From Tetrahymena elliotti 4EA (Eukaryota > Ciliophora > Oligohymenophorea > Hymenostomatida > Tetrahymenidae): 64,000 nt of DNA. Location of the stretch: contig JH720336.1 of NCBI GenBank assembly GCA_000231825.2, positions 519,116 to 583,115 on the forward strand, given 5' to 3'. The translations under genes were made by a program, and so were the position numbers. The notes beneath the pieces were generated by a model that was not told the DNA's origin, made no database searches, and saw only the letters and a list, made by a program, of their open reading frames with translations. Within the stretch, counting starts at the first letter, position 1; each line of letters opens with the position of its first letter. Shown one piece after another: positions 12,160-24,874 of this stretch.

Positions 12160-15100
12160 CTTAACTTTTTTCAAAATTCAAAATTAAATTTCTTAAAAAT
12201 CTGAAAGAAAAACAAAAACCTTTTGTAAATGTTTGAAAAATATTTCAAATTCAGTAAAGATTTACATTTAAAATGGATTTCTGACAAAATATAAATTAGA
12301 TTTGATTGGAAGTTATTTCAATATTTTTTAAATTAGATCTTGTTGATGAAATTTAAATTTTCATATTGATTGCGATGTTTTCATCAGCTTTTATTTGCAT
12401 CATCAATTTGATGAGCTCTTTTTATCATCATTATTAGTCTAATTAAAATGCCTTTTGCATATTAATTAAATTCAAATTTCGCTCCTAATTAGTTATCTGT
12501 TAATTTCAATTTAATTTCTAATCAACGAAAAAATATACTTTATTCGTCATTATTCATTCATAATCTAATTAATAACATAACCCTCCTCATACGCAAATTT
12601 ACGAGGATTCCAATCGATAAATTAGAAATCATTAATTAATTTTTCATTATTATCAGTTTTTCATTTCTTTATTATTAATAATAGAACTTCCTTCATTATT
12701 AATTAAAAACTAAAAACTCCTCTACCATAAAAGCCCTACCCTTCCTGCAATATAAATAATAATAAATGCCATCTGCTACTTTTTCTAAAAATAGAAACTG
12801 ATTTATTATTATAATCATAAATACTTTCAGTGTTTATCATATAAATACTTCATAATAACCATCTATCAAACATAAAAATACGTTTTTAAAATAGATTCTC
12901 ATTGAATTTTTTTAATGAAAATTATAATGGAATATCAAATATAAATCATAAAAATTATAAAAAAATTTATAATTGTGAGGACCCAATTATTAAAATTATG
13001 TCTATCAATATTATAAATAATAGTATTTGAGAGTCTAGAAAAAAGATAATGAATTTTCTTGAAATAATAATTGAATTTGCAGATTTAATTTCCTTTTTTC
13101 TAAATTTAGGTTTTCGATTGATGGACTTATTTATTATTCATAATAATTAATTAAGAGTCATTCATTTTTATTGACTTGAGAGAACAAATAAGAATAATAA
13201 TCCATAATTAGCTTAGTAATAAAATTAAAATTGAATTCTATTTATAGCATAGCTTCTATTTTTAATATATTTCTGGTGAAAAAATAATTAATCAATCAAT
13301 CAAAGTGACTAAAATTAGGTTTCTTAAAAGTTTAGAAATATTCTTTTTTATTTTTCATTATTTAATTTAATATTTCATCAATAAATGAAAATCTATTATT
13401 TAAATTTTGTTTAGAATTAAGTAAGTATCTTATTTAAACTATCAATCTAGCTTAATTTAAGATGAAAAATCATTTTTTTCTTTCTTAATTAATTATTATT
13501 GTCTGTTTTCACTAGATATTTTTATGAGTTACTTTCTCCATTTTATAAAATAAACTACTGACTTACTGAATTTCAAAATAGGATTAAATTCATTTGTTTT
13601 AGAATTGCTTAAGTATCAATAAAAAGAAAATTGAATATTAAAAATCTGATTGTTTATATTTTTATTATATACAGCAAATATTATAAATTTACTTTCAGTA
13701 CTGTAATTTGAATTGTATTTTTTATAATAGGGTGAATACTTAAATAAAAACAACAAATAACTCAAGTAGATTAGTTAATCAGAAAATCCATCTATGATAA
13801 AAGTTAAGTATTTTTGTTTGGATAATGCATCACACTAATTAAAAATTAATTAAAAAATTAGTTACGAAAGATTGGTTATCAACAAAGTTACAAAATAAAT
13901 AAACAAAAATCTATTTGTCAAAATGTATATTTAACAAATAAATTGATTACATATAAAAAATGAATTTTCCTCGAATAAAGATTAAGGTTCAAAAGTTTAA
14001 ATTGCCAATAACGCCTGCTAAATAATCCAATCAAAAGTTATTTTACTTCCATCCATCATATTTGTTATTTAATTTAAAAAACAATCAAATTAGAAGAACT
14101 ACCAGACAAATCAAATACTGTTTTTTTAATTCATAATTGAATACTTCAACAAGATCTTCATTTTTGTAAGAAGCTTGTTTTTTGGATACTATTTCCAAAA
14201 TTTAATTATCTTATCTTTTTTTATTAGTATTACCATATCCCTAGTACAATTTATGTGACCATACTTATGGTATTAAAGATTTTGAAAAAATTTTCCCTAA
14301 TTTCTAGTTTAACAATTAATTGGATAATTCAATTACTAAGGTAAAATTAAAAAAAGTAAATATGAAAATTAAGAATTTCATCAAAATCAAAATAAAGCTA
14401 TTAATCATGTTAATTTGTTTCAAAAAACTAAAACAAAAAGTTAAGAATAGAATTAATTGTTAAATAATAATGCTAATTAAACTTAGGCTTTGAAAGATGC
14501 TAATTGTATTTGAATAACATTTTTTAAGATAAATTTCCTTTTTATTTTTAATTTTTTTTCTTAAGATTCCATTCAAAAATTAATGATAATTTAATGAATG
14601 CAAACAAAAAAAATAGAAAAAATGTATTTTTTCTGACATTTTGTAAGATAAAATTAAATAGGTGTGCATGACTGGACTATCAAAATTAAGCTAAGGATTT
14701 TACTTTAGACTCTAATATCTTAACTTGAATTTATTTTGATTTTCAAAACTTTTAAAATTTATTGTTTTAAAGAAGCATGGAATTGGTTTATCTAAACAAT
14801 TTAATCTATCTCACAACTTTGAAACTTGAGCTATTCTAAAAATAAAGTTTATTTATTTTATTTTGTTAAATAACTAACTTAATTTATTAAAAGCTCTACA
14901 TTTTTAACGTTTTTAAGCTAAATCTTTTTTATATTTTTTCTGAAACAGCTTAAAAATCATTTTTGTTTAGTTTAATATCTTTTTTAGTAAAAGTAAAATG
15001 CTTCTTATTTTTATAATTGTATGTTAATAATATTTTTAGAGTCTATCAATTATAGAAAAATCTAAACATAAAGATTGAGCAATAAGGGAAGTCTTTTTAG

Positions 15101-15390
15101 ATTAAAATAAATATTGCTTTTTTGAATTCAGAAAATCTAAATGTGATACTTTTTTAGAAGCATTTTTATCTCTCTTTGGCCTTATTAAAAAAATAAAACA
15201 AGTTAATTTATCTGGTAAAATTATTGAATGAGAAAATATTATTTTTGATTTATCTTTGAATAAAAAATTCAATAAATGTATAATGAAAAATTTTAAAAGA
15301 TTGAACTAGTTGAATTTTTAAAAATATGAAATATGAACATAAATAAATTTGACAAATAAAGATATAAATATTTTATGAATTTAAATACTA

Positions 15391-15415
15391 GTAGGCAGGT
15401 AGGTATGTAGGTAGT
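15391..15415. repeat. GTAG-type microsatellite
   Basis: About six imperfect copies of a GTAG/GCAG tetranucleotide in the 3' flank of the minus-strand Gln/Asn-rich gene. It is G-rich relative to its surroundings. Confidence 0.6.
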
Positions 15416-15539
15416 CATATTTGAGTTGTTCAGTTTGATTTTAAATTTAGTATAATTATATTTGTGATTTAAAAGAGTATGTTTTGTTTTTTGAAATTTT
15501 AGTGTTAAATAAAAATAAATGCAATCAATTAATCAGTCT

Positions 15540-18500
15540 TCATTGCTTTTCTTAATTCTTTAAGGAAGAGTTGTAAGAGGAAAATGAACTGAAGAGGGTT
15601 CTGTTACCAGAAGATTGATTTAATTTGCCATTTTTGAGGAGAGAAGAAGTAACAATTTTATTGCAAACAAATCCTGCAAATGTAGTGACTATGTTTGAGC
15701 CTAAAGAGTTAACTAAGCAAGTATTATTTCTACCGATATCTTTCAAGTTATCTGAGAACTATTACAAAAATTTGGTTCTTCTTTTAGGGGCTTCAGTTCT
15801 AGGATATTCTGAAGTAAGATCGTGGTTGGAGTCGTCAAAGTTTCTTTCACTCTAAACTTCTAACAAGAATCCATTCATTTCAATGTGTTTAGCACTAGAG
15901 GTGTCATCTTAAGTTTGGGTGTTATTTTGCTTATCGCTGCTGTAATTAGAATTAGCATTAAAGTATTCACATTACTTATCAAGCTCATCAATGGTCTTTT
16001 ATTCCTTGACTTAGTTATCATTTTTGGAGGGAGAAGACTCAATATGATGACCATTTAATTACTCTTATTTAAGATGATCTTCTAATAGTAATCCATTATT
16101 TTGTGATTGCAATTCTTTTTCTGTTTTATTTTCTCTATGGTTGCTTGAAGCTTAATTAACAATAATCTCAACTTCTTCTCCTTCCTCTTCTTGTTAAGCT
16201 TCTGGTTAAGCAGTTTCTTAGACATTTTCATGTTCATTTTGCTTTTATTGTAATTCAAAGTTATTGTAAGCTTCTTAAATTTCATTTTCTTCAATAACAA
16301 TATTAGCAGCTTGTTCAACATTTTAAATAGCTACTAAATTCTTGTTCACAACCTCTTATTCTTCACCTTAAGGAGTAGTTTGCTTTTCTTGCTCAGTTTA
16401 TTCTTTTGCATTATTTTATGTCAAGCTTTCAGTTACTTCAGCTTCTTCTTTATTATCAACTTGTTCTCCATTTTGTTAAATAATGTGCTTCTTTTAAAGC
16501 TCTTCAAGAACTTTTTCTTCTAAACTTTGTTCTTATTGTTAACCAAACTTGGATAAATGGTGTTGATGATTTTAATTTTCTTCTTCACATTTATTTAAAT
16601 CTTACTAAGTTAAGTTTTCAGTGGGAGGAGGTGATTAACAAGAGAGTTTAGAGACAAGACCTTCATCTTCATCAACCTAAACAAAATCTTCTTCTTCTTT
16701 TTATTGCAAAACTACATCACTTGAAACATCTCTTTAGCATTCTTCTTTGTATTCAGTATGTTAATGACAATCTTATTTTTAGAATTGATCAATTTCTTAT
16801 TGCAACTCCTAATACTCTCCCTTCTCAAATGCTTCTTGCTATTCAGCAGTGAATTTAACAGGAACATACTCTTCCAAATTAGAAATTCTTGGATAAACTT
16901 CATTGTCTAAATGATCTTAAAAGCCTGATGAATCTTTCTTATTTGGTTAAGATTAGCTTTCTTCTTCTTATTACAACTATTATTCAGCAACTAACTACTC
17001 TTCAAAATGATGAGCGTTTTACAAATCTCTTTCTTATCTTTAATTCTTATTCTAATTTCCTCTTGATTAAGTTGGATTAATCTCTAAATCCATTTCAAAT
17101 TCAATATCATTTAAAATATCTGGATATTCTTTTTCTTTCTCTTATTTTTATTTTTATTATTGTTAAACTTAAACTTGCTCTTATTGCTATTAAACAACCT
17201 CTATTTTTTCTTCATAAATAATGCTCTTCTTTTAAGCTATTTATTGCTATGGCTTTTACTCTTTTTGAACATATTATTGTTATGGCTTTTATTCTTTTTG
17301 CTATATCTTTTGCTCATTTTGAACTGTATCTTTTCTAACATAAATAGTAGTATTAGATCTGCGACCTTGATTGATTGAATCTCTTTAATTTTTATTATTT
17401 TATTTTTAGTTATTCTTTTTTGAGCTAGGAGTAGCGTTTTTACTCTTTGCTTTAGGTTTCTCTTCATCTTTTTCTTTGTAATTGAATTCTTCATTTTCCA
17501 TAATAACTTCTTATTTTTCATTTTAAACAATAGCAATTGGAATATCATGAACAGATTTTTCCTTTTCTGCTTACTAATCCTACTTTTATAATAATTCTTA
17601 AGCAATCTAATGAATTTAATGAGTTAATTCCTATTGATTATCTTCAGTACTAGAAACAGATGCTTTTCTGCTTGGTCTCAAAGAAGAAGGAGCAAATTTA
17701 CTTAATCTAGAGCTATCATCCAACAATGAAGGGAATCCTGCTTAGCTTGTAGAGTTTTCTTATTAACCTACTATAAAAATATTTTATTTAATATAAATTC
17801 TTTTATTGAAAACCAAAAAAAAATTCTAGACTTAAAAAATAAAAAAAAAAATTCGATCTTTTTGATCTTTTTGCTTTTTTTTACATTTGTTTTTTAAACT
17901 TTTTAAATAAAAATATTTACAAAAGCTACTAATGTCTTGGTTGATTGACTTTTTCTATACCAATTCGTAAGATTATTCAACATTATCAATGCCATCCCAA
18001 TTGCATGAGGTTAAGAGATGAGCATCTGGCGTTCTAACAATAGAATGATTTCTTCTACTATTTCTAGCAAACATGAGTTCACTTTAACGTTTTATCATTG
18101 CTTAAGTTTAAGCATAATCTTTCTTTTGGGAAGTTCTTGGCTCTTTATCGCTTTGTCTTAGGTTTTCACGTTGAAAACTTCTTTGGTTCTTTTTAGGACT
18201 ATCTTCAAACTAACTGTTGTCTTTAGGTGTTTCCGTTTGTTCTTTTTTGAGTTCATAAAATTAACTGTTTTTGTTTAAATTTTAGGTGTTGCTTGGGGTG
18301 CCTTGAGAATATCTGTCATTTTTTGGCTAAATAGAACCATTTCTATAATTATATCTATTTTTTTATTAATAACTACCATTTCCTTAAAAACTTTATCTGC
18401 CATTTATTTACTAATTATTTGAATTTTGTTAGTTTTCATTTAAATTATTTGTTTAATTTTAATTTGGCTGAGTTTGATTTTCAGCGTTATTACTTGTCTA

Positions 18501-19010
18501 ACCCTAACCTTCTTGGTTTGACACAATTTCACTTTATAATTATTTCTTAGGTACATATGTTGTTTTAAAGTGTCTGTTGTTTCTCTGTCCTTATTTACGT
18601 TATTATGGATTATTGTTATTATTATTTCTTTCACCTTTGTTCTGATTTGTCTAGTTATTGTTGTTGTTGCTGCTATTATTTTTAATCTCTTGGTTATTTG
18701 GCTATCCTGCTGATGAACTATCAGAAGGTTTGGACCTATCAAAAGAAAAAAGAGTTTAAATGATATAAAAATACATTAAAAATATGATTTACACTGACTC
18801 TTATTTATTAGTTTGATTGGTCGACTAACCTTCCTTTTAAATGTTGGTAGAGGCTTCATTAATTTTAACTTAAGAAGTTTTTAATTCTTCGTATCTTGGT
18901 GTTTTATCCTCTTGTTAAGCTTCCTTTTTAATATACTAAACTTAAGATCTTGACTGAGATTTAAAAGAAGATCTCATTTAATTATTATTGCTTCTTTCTT
19001 ATGTTGACAT
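15540..19010 (-). CDS. Large Gln/Asn-rich low-complexity protein
   Basis: Three exons, 18793-19010, 17921-18735 and 15540-17770, with introns of 57 and 150 nt, add to exactly 1088 codons ending in TGA. Nearly all TAA/TAG codons read as Gln, which gives long Gln and Asn runs. In order I see: a Ser/Gln/Arg-rich N-terminus (MSTQERSNNN...), an Asn/Gln-rich domain (about residues 80-190), a basic stretch with RNNRHFKTTYVPKK, a short conserved-looking block (LLTSCNWDGIDN), then about 500 residues of Glu/Gln-rich coiled-coil-prone sequence, and an Asn/Ser-rich C-terminus. No enzyme or RNA-binding motif is visible. The composition is that of prion-like assembly or scaffold proteins of RNP granules, which is an inference from composition alone. 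Start chosen as the first ATG upstream of the coding composition; a TG-rich block lies just 5' of it. Confidence 0.8.
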
Positions 19011-19080
19011 GATGTGTGTGTGTATGTGTTGATGTGCTTTAGTGAGTATGCGTGTATGAATGTATGTATAAATAATTTAT
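19011..19080. repeat. TG-rich simple sequence in the promoter
   Basis: A GTGTGTGTATGTGTTGATGTG-like stretch lies immediately upstream of the ATG at 19010 on the plus strand, so the transcribed strand reads CA-rich. It may form part of the 5' untranslated region of the Gln/Asn-rich gene. Confidence 0.5.
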
Positions 19081-21085
19081 TTGCTTTTTTGCTTATTTTG
19101 TTTATCACTGAAGTATATAATATATAAAAATATATAAATTTCAAAGATTTATTTTTTAACTATTTTTTCAGGTGTTTTTCTTTCAACTTAATACCTATAT
19201 CCAAATATTAAAATAGATGATTAGAATATTAAATTCCTTCCTATTTGATTGGAACAATCTATTTCAAATTGAATTTATTCCTTCATAAAATAAACAATAA
19301 CACCCCAATCAATCAATATTTTTATTCATTTTACTATAATATTTAATGTGTTTCAGTGTTTTTTCTTTTATTTAATTATTGAATCGATAGCCAATCAGTC
19401 AGACAACCAACCAACGAGCCAGCCTTACCAATAATTAATTTTTTGCATGATTATTTTGACTCACTTGTTTTAATTATATTAATTAAGTTAACGCTCTTTA
19501 AATAAAACACGCTTCTACTTTTTTTGATTGATAGATAGATAGATACATACGAACGAAGATAACAAATAATTTAAATCTTGACCATTTGGTAATTAGTAAT
19601 TTAATTCCTTTTTTGATGACATCTGTGCAAATTTTAATTAACTAAAAAACTTAACAATATTAAATGAATGATGCAATCCAGCTTTTTATTTAATGTGTTT
19701 CTCACATATTATCTAAATTATAACGAGATTTATTTAATTTATATGTTCTTCTTTATATTAATAATTATATTTATTTTGTATTTATTTACAAAACTTATCT
19801 TTGACCTATACTTCCTAAATGGTAATAAAAATTGTCTTCTCAAAATATTCATTAAATATTTTGATTTTTCTTATCAGCTGCTTTCTAATTATTATGTTTT
19901 TGTTATAGTAAGTGTCATTCAAAAAATTCTTTTACACAAATAGTATTTCAAATACAATTCTTTTAATTTATTCCTTTCTCTCTTTGTTTTTTTTCTTCAT
20001 AAAACTCTTAAAAACGTCAATAATTAAATAAACAAACAACAACAAAAATTTTGAAGTTATTTGTTAGTTAGTTTAGAATAACTTTCTATTTAATAGTTTA
20101 TTCTTTGTTTATTTAACTATTTAATTTTTGAAATTCTTCTCACTCATTTCTGATTTTAATTAAACCTATTCTTTTTTTGCTTTGCTTCAAATATCTTCAT
20201 AATTATTTTTAAACCTTCATAAATGTGCTTTGACATTAACATAATCCACTCAATCAAAATTTGGTTTGGTTGCAAAGATTTAAAATAATCAAAAAATTTT
20301 ATACTTCCCTTTTTAATAATTTTTAAAAATCACCAAAAATTAATTTTTATTTGAATATCATGATATGCATTTTTATTTTTAATTAACTTTTTATGGGATT
20401 TGAAATAAATAAGTGTTGGTAAACAAAAAAGAATACAAAAACGATTAAAATTTTTTTTTTTTGAGAAAAACTTTGTCAAAATTAAATTTGTTTTTAGTTT
20501 GAATAAATGATTTGATTTCTAATTCCTCTATAATTTACTTTGCCATATAAAAAAACAAAATAGTGTTTGACATTTCAACTAATTTTTAGGAAAGAAATAA
20601 AAAAATATTTTAGCAATTAATTTTCTTGTTAAGTTTTGCAATAATTTTAATTATTCTATGTCATTCTAAAGTTATACTGCAAAAAATATTTTTATATTCA
20701 TTTAAATTTTTTTATTCATCTTATTATTACTAGCTAATGTACTTTAATTATTTCTTCTTAAAAAGAGGATTTAAAATACATTAATTATCAAATTTAATGT
20801 CTTTTTCACAAAAATTCTTGGAATTTAATGTACAAAAAAAGGAAAAATTACAAATTTCTAATATTTTTTCATTACCAATACATCTTTATAGCTATCGGCG
20901 ATGATAATTTTTGAAAGCTTTTGTTATTGTTCAATAACTTAATGGTTTATACATTCATAATATAAAATGATAAATTTATTAATAAAAGTATCATGCATGC
21001 ATTACGATTACAATAAACATGCATAAATTAAGTATCTTTTTTTTTCATATTTAAAGTTCGAATTCTTATGACTTAATCTATAAAT
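19081..21085. other. AT-rich spacer
   Basis: Two kilobases with T-rich plus strand. A 91-codon hydrophobic frame at 19668-19943 reflects T-richness (Phe, Leu, Ile, Tyr) and has no other support. A short GATA tetranucleotide repeat sits at about 19528-19548. Confidence 0.4.
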
Positions 21086-21904
21086 ATGAATAAATGTGGA
21101 CTAATTTATCTTTTTTTATATGGTAAGGAAAAAGAACATGCAAATGAAATATCTTTTATTAACATTTTTTTAGAATTGGTAAATTTAAAAATAAGTAATA
21201 AAAGCAAAATAAAATATTTAGGATGTGTGCGGCAGTTAGCAGAAAGTATTAATTTATATTCTTTCTTTTATTTAATTTTGTTATTTATGACTTGTCTTTT
21301 ATGCTTATTTCTTTTATTATTTGATTTTAATTTAATCTTTCAATTCTTTTATAATAATTTTCTTTTTAAATTTTATTTTCTTTTTTTTCTAATTTGTTCT
21401 TTTTTTATTAATTTTTTCTTTCTTTCTTTTTCTTTTTGTGTAGATACTCAAGCTAACACGCATTATAAATCTCAATTAAGCCTCATCTTTCAAAAATATG
21501 CTGATATCTGTCTTGTTTTGTTTCTCTTTTTAAATTTCCTAGATTAAAAAATACTAATTATATATGTGTAAGGTCTAATAAAGAATTTTTATTTCATCAT
21601 ATTTTTTGTGATTTTGATAATACATCTTCTCCGATGCTAATCTAGCGAATTGGAGGTTTAGTGGATTATATAAGATTATTAGCAGATTTGTATCATAAAT
21701 GATCGTTAAATGATTGGGGGCATTTTCTTTTTTCTTAAATTTAGTGATTCCTCCAAATTATGTATTCTGTCAAATGAAATCTGATTTAATGAATGTACCT
21801 AGACTTTTGTCTAGATCAGAAAATCAAATGAATAGAATAGCAATAAGATGGTCACTAAATATAAGGAGGAGTATTAAAAACTTGAGATTGTTTCATATTT
21901 AATA
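21086..21904 (+). pseudogene. Decayed coding remnant
   Basis: Several short coding-like islands on the plus strand are separated by T-rich noise: KIKYLGCVRQLAESIN (about 21205-21255), DTQANTHYKSQLSLIFQKYA (about 21440-21500), SSPMLIQRIGGLVDYIRLL (about 21635-21690) and MKSDLMNVPRLLSRSENQM (about 21770-21830). They are richer in G+C than the flanks and lie in the same direction, but frames are broken by TGA and by runs of T that do not splice sensibly. I do not recognise the family; a transposase remnant is possible because the last island resembles the basic C-terminal end of DDE enzymes, but this is weak. Confidence 0.3.
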
Positions 21905-22096
21905 ATGGAAACTATGTTTTACTACTAATAATATTATATCATCCACTTTTTTTATAAATTAATTTTTAGTGAATTTATTTTTTAATTAATAAATTATCTT
22001 TCTTTCTCTCAAAGAAATCAAAATTCAATTTTCCACTTTCTCTCCTATCTCTCTCTAATGTGATTTTTTTTATATTTCTCAGATTTAATTAAAAAT

Positions 22097-22123
22097 CAAA
22101 CAAACAAACAAACAAACAAACAA
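22097..22123. repeat. (CAAA)n microsatellite
   Basis: Six to seven perfect CAAA units in a spacer. Confidence 0.9.
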
Positions 22124-22416
22124 GAAATTAAATTCAACCTAAATTATGTTTTGTTCATATCTTTTTAAAAGAACGAATACTACTCACTTTTTTCAAAAGT
22201 CAAATGAAAATAAAAATTAATTTATGAAATATTTTTAGAGTTAAAAGTTTTTCTTAATTATTTTATTTTTTTAACAGTATTTTATATAATACAGATAAAG
22301 AGGAAATAAATATTTTGGAATTCATTAAATTATTTACAAAAAGTCATATTATTTATCATATTAGAATTAATTAATTATTTAAATTTTATAATATTTTGTT
22401 AGTATGTTTAGAAAAG

Positions 22417-22677
22417 TCAAGATAAATGCATAAGTTCTTAAATATATTTATCTCTTAGCTTCATCTCATATTAAATGTCCTTAAAAAGAGTCTTATCTGC
22501 ATCAGTATTATACTCTTAAAGTTCTAAATCCCAATGCATAAATTCCTCAGCAATCATTTTAGTTTATTTTGTTACATAATTAGTTTCTTCTTTTGCCATT
22601 TCTCTAGTTTATTACTACAGTTAATTAACTTACTAAAATAAGCTACCAGCTTTTTTTCTTACTTCAGTATTTTCTGC
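22417..22677 (-). CDS. Coiled-coil protein exon (5' part unresolved)
   Basis: An 87-codon frame ends at TGA 22417-22419. It is strongly coding-like: acidic and basic residues alternate, with TAA/TAG as Gln (EVRKKAGSLFQQVNQLQQ, then MAKEETNYVTKQ, then LELQEYNTDADKTLF). A TTAAAAG acceptor fits at 22678. Either the gene starts at the internal ATG of MAKEETN, giving 62 residues, or earlier exons lie beyond 22678, where I find no clear coding sequence. The helix-only composition suggests a coiled-coil subunit. No family is recognised. Confidence 0.5.
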
Positions 22678-23112
22678 CTTTTAATATTTATAAAGGTCGT
22701 TAATTTAAAATTTTTAAAAATATTTATTCAATTTTTTCCATTTACATAATGAAAATAATGTTTTTTTAAGAAAAAAATTAAAACTAGGTGATTTAGAGTT
22801 TAATTTGAGTCTATCAACTCCAAAAATTAGTGGCTAAATTAAAACAAAAAATTTTAAATTGGATTGAGAAAAATTATTCTTTTTTTTTTAATAATTTTCA
22901 TCAAAAATTTTACTTCAAAAAAAATAAATAATAAATGAATGATAAAGAATTAAAATATATTTTTAAAATTCTGAATAAATATTGAGTGATAATCTTTGCT
23001 TAATATTAAATTATTTTTGTATTTAATTAAAATATTATGTTAATATCTCTTTATCTTTTATATCAAAATTATTTTTTATGGATTTTTTTAAATTTAATTT
23101 TGGTAAATTTCT
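22678..23112. other. AT-rich spacer
   Basis: A spacer of about 430 bases between two minus-strand genes. It may contain missing 5' exons of the preceding coiled-coil gene, but nothing in it is convincing. Confidence 0.4.
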
Positions 23113-24561
23113 TCAATTTCCAAATTTTGATAATCTTTAATAATGAGGAAAAGATAATTTTGAATGAAATTTTGTTTTTGTGAGTTAACATTTTTAGATA
23201 GAATCAAAAAAAATGCAGGGCATATATAATTTAATGTTAGTGTCTTTTTTGATTAATTATTTTATTTATTTTTTGTTTTATTTTTAATTTGAGAAATTAG
23301 AATAATAAATTGAATTTACATGTTATCTTTTTCTTTAAGAAAAGGCTGAAGAGGTAGAAGTTAAGCCAAATTTAAATACTTGCTATTCTTTTTTGGTTGC
23401 TGTTGAAATCAAAGATGTATCTGGTGAGTTTTTGAAGTCAAAAGTTTATTGGTTAGCTTTTAATGAACTCTAAATACTCTATTTTTAGGATCTTGTACTT
23501 AAAATATCATTTATTTAAATATCTTAAGAAAGCATCAGCTATAAGTTTTTACTACTTTTTAATTATTAGCAGCTTTTTGATTTATTTAATTAGTCATTTG
23601 TAATATTTTTGTTGTTGTTGTCCATTAAACTTATTTTGGAAGATGGACGATGATCCTCAAAGTTTTTAACAGGAATAGAATACCTCCTTTGATGAAAATT
23701 GATGTTTTATTTTTAAATTGAATTTTGTTCTTTTGGTTAATCATTACAATCTAAAGGTATTCTGATATCTTATTTATCTTACACAGCTAGTTATTAATTT
23801 TCTTAGCTTTTAGCTGACAAAATTTGATTTGAAGCAAATTGATTGTTTTCTTTTTGTAAGTTTCTTGAGGTTGAAGAAAGTTAGTTATTTTATTTTAACT
23901 TTGACATTTCAGATGAAAAATTATTTTTATAATTTGGATTAAGAATTGGAGACTTTTAAAATTGTTCTGCATTGTAAAATTACAAAAAAGGAATGGAGAG
24001 TCTTTTCTATCGAACTCCATTTTTCTGAGAATTATTATTTTAAATTTAAGGAACATTTTCTTCAAAAATAGAATCTGAGTTATTTTTATGCTATAAATTA
24101 ATTTTTTATCTATTAGAGTTAACAGGACTTAAAGCTTTGGTTAAAGAATTATTTGAAGCAAAATCATTTAAAATGTTAAAATTTTGACTTAATTGATCAT
24201 TCAAGTTACTTTTAGATTCATTTTTTTGTTATTTACTGATACTTTTATAATGGTCATTCTAACTAAATGTAAGAGGTCTTGGTTAAATTACTCTAAATTT
24301 TTTGATTGCAGGAATATTATTAATATCTTAATCTATTTTATCTAAATCCTTTTGTATATAATTTATTTACTTTTCTATATTATTTTTTACTTCAAATTAT
24401 CTCATTAACCCAAGTTTTTATCTAACATCATCAATTCTTACTTATCTTTTTTCTAATTTCTGTTTATGCTTCTTCAATTCTTACAATTCAGCTTCTCTCT
24501 TCTACAGTTTCAATAAAGCTGGCATAAATTCACTCTTTTTTTTATTAAAATTAGAATTCAT
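23113..24561 (-). CDS. Ser/Asn/Gln-rich protein with N-terminal coiled coil
   Basis: One open frame of exactly 483 codons from ATG 24561 to TGA 23113-23115. The first 85 residues (MNSNFNKKKSEFMPALLK...) form a charged coiled coil with an ELKKHKQKLEKRQ-type heptad pattern. The rest is a low-complexity, Ser/Asn/Gln-rich tail with short conserved-looking islands such as RRYSIPVKNFEDHRPSSK and KRLSIPFLQ. R-x-x-S and S-P sites suggest phosphorylation. The last 80 or so residues are T-rich on the opposite strand and may instead contain an intron starting at the GTATTT after KKEQQ. The neighbour upstream (24875-25866) is read in the same direction and has a similar composition. Function unknown. Confidence 0.65.
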
Positions 24562-24612
24562 TTACGTACATATTCATTTTACCAAATAAAAATTAGAAAG
24601 TATAAAGTTATC

Positions 24613-24744
24613 TACCATATTACCTCTGAACCTTGGCCCTCTATTACTTGTACCAAGTTAAGTTACCAACATAGGTTATAAAACCCCCTTTGTATGAAAA
24701 TATCAAAATTTTTTTTTTTAGTGAGGATCAGAGGTAATAAGGTA
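24613..24744. repeat. Inverted-repeat element between two minus-strand genes
   Basis: A 20-base arm at 24613-24632 (TACCATATTACCTCTGAACC) is repeated in reverse complement at 24725-24744 with two mismatches, around a 92-base core that contains CCTTGG, CCCCC and a long T run. It lies in the 313-base interval between two minus-strand genes, close to the start of the downstream one. It could be a small MITE-like insertion or a transcribed hairpin. No target-site duplication is obvious. Confidence 0.6.
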
Positions 24745-24874
24745 TTTAATTAAATAGCTCAATTTAAAGGTAATATTTTTATTTTGAATATCTATCTAAA
24801 TTTATTATTTGTGCATTATTGGAAAATTTATTTATTTTATTTGATAATTAATTAAAGATACAATTTTCTATGTT

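Larger units (their letters stand above)
10124..15539. other. 5.4 kb AT-rich gene desert
   Basis: The longest spacer in the window, between the convergent ends of the guanylate-kinase-like gene and the Gln/Asn-rich gene. It contains long stretches of A/T homopolymers and no frame with persistent coding composition. Two small items are listed separately: a 47-codon frame at 12016-12159 and a short GTAGG-type repeat near 15391. Confidence 0.5.

Noticed and set aside
19668..19943. Hydrophobic 91-codon frame
   Set aside because: Only Phe, Leu, Ile, Tyr from T-rich DNA; it reads on through TAG without a sensible end, and no splice signals or neighbours support it.
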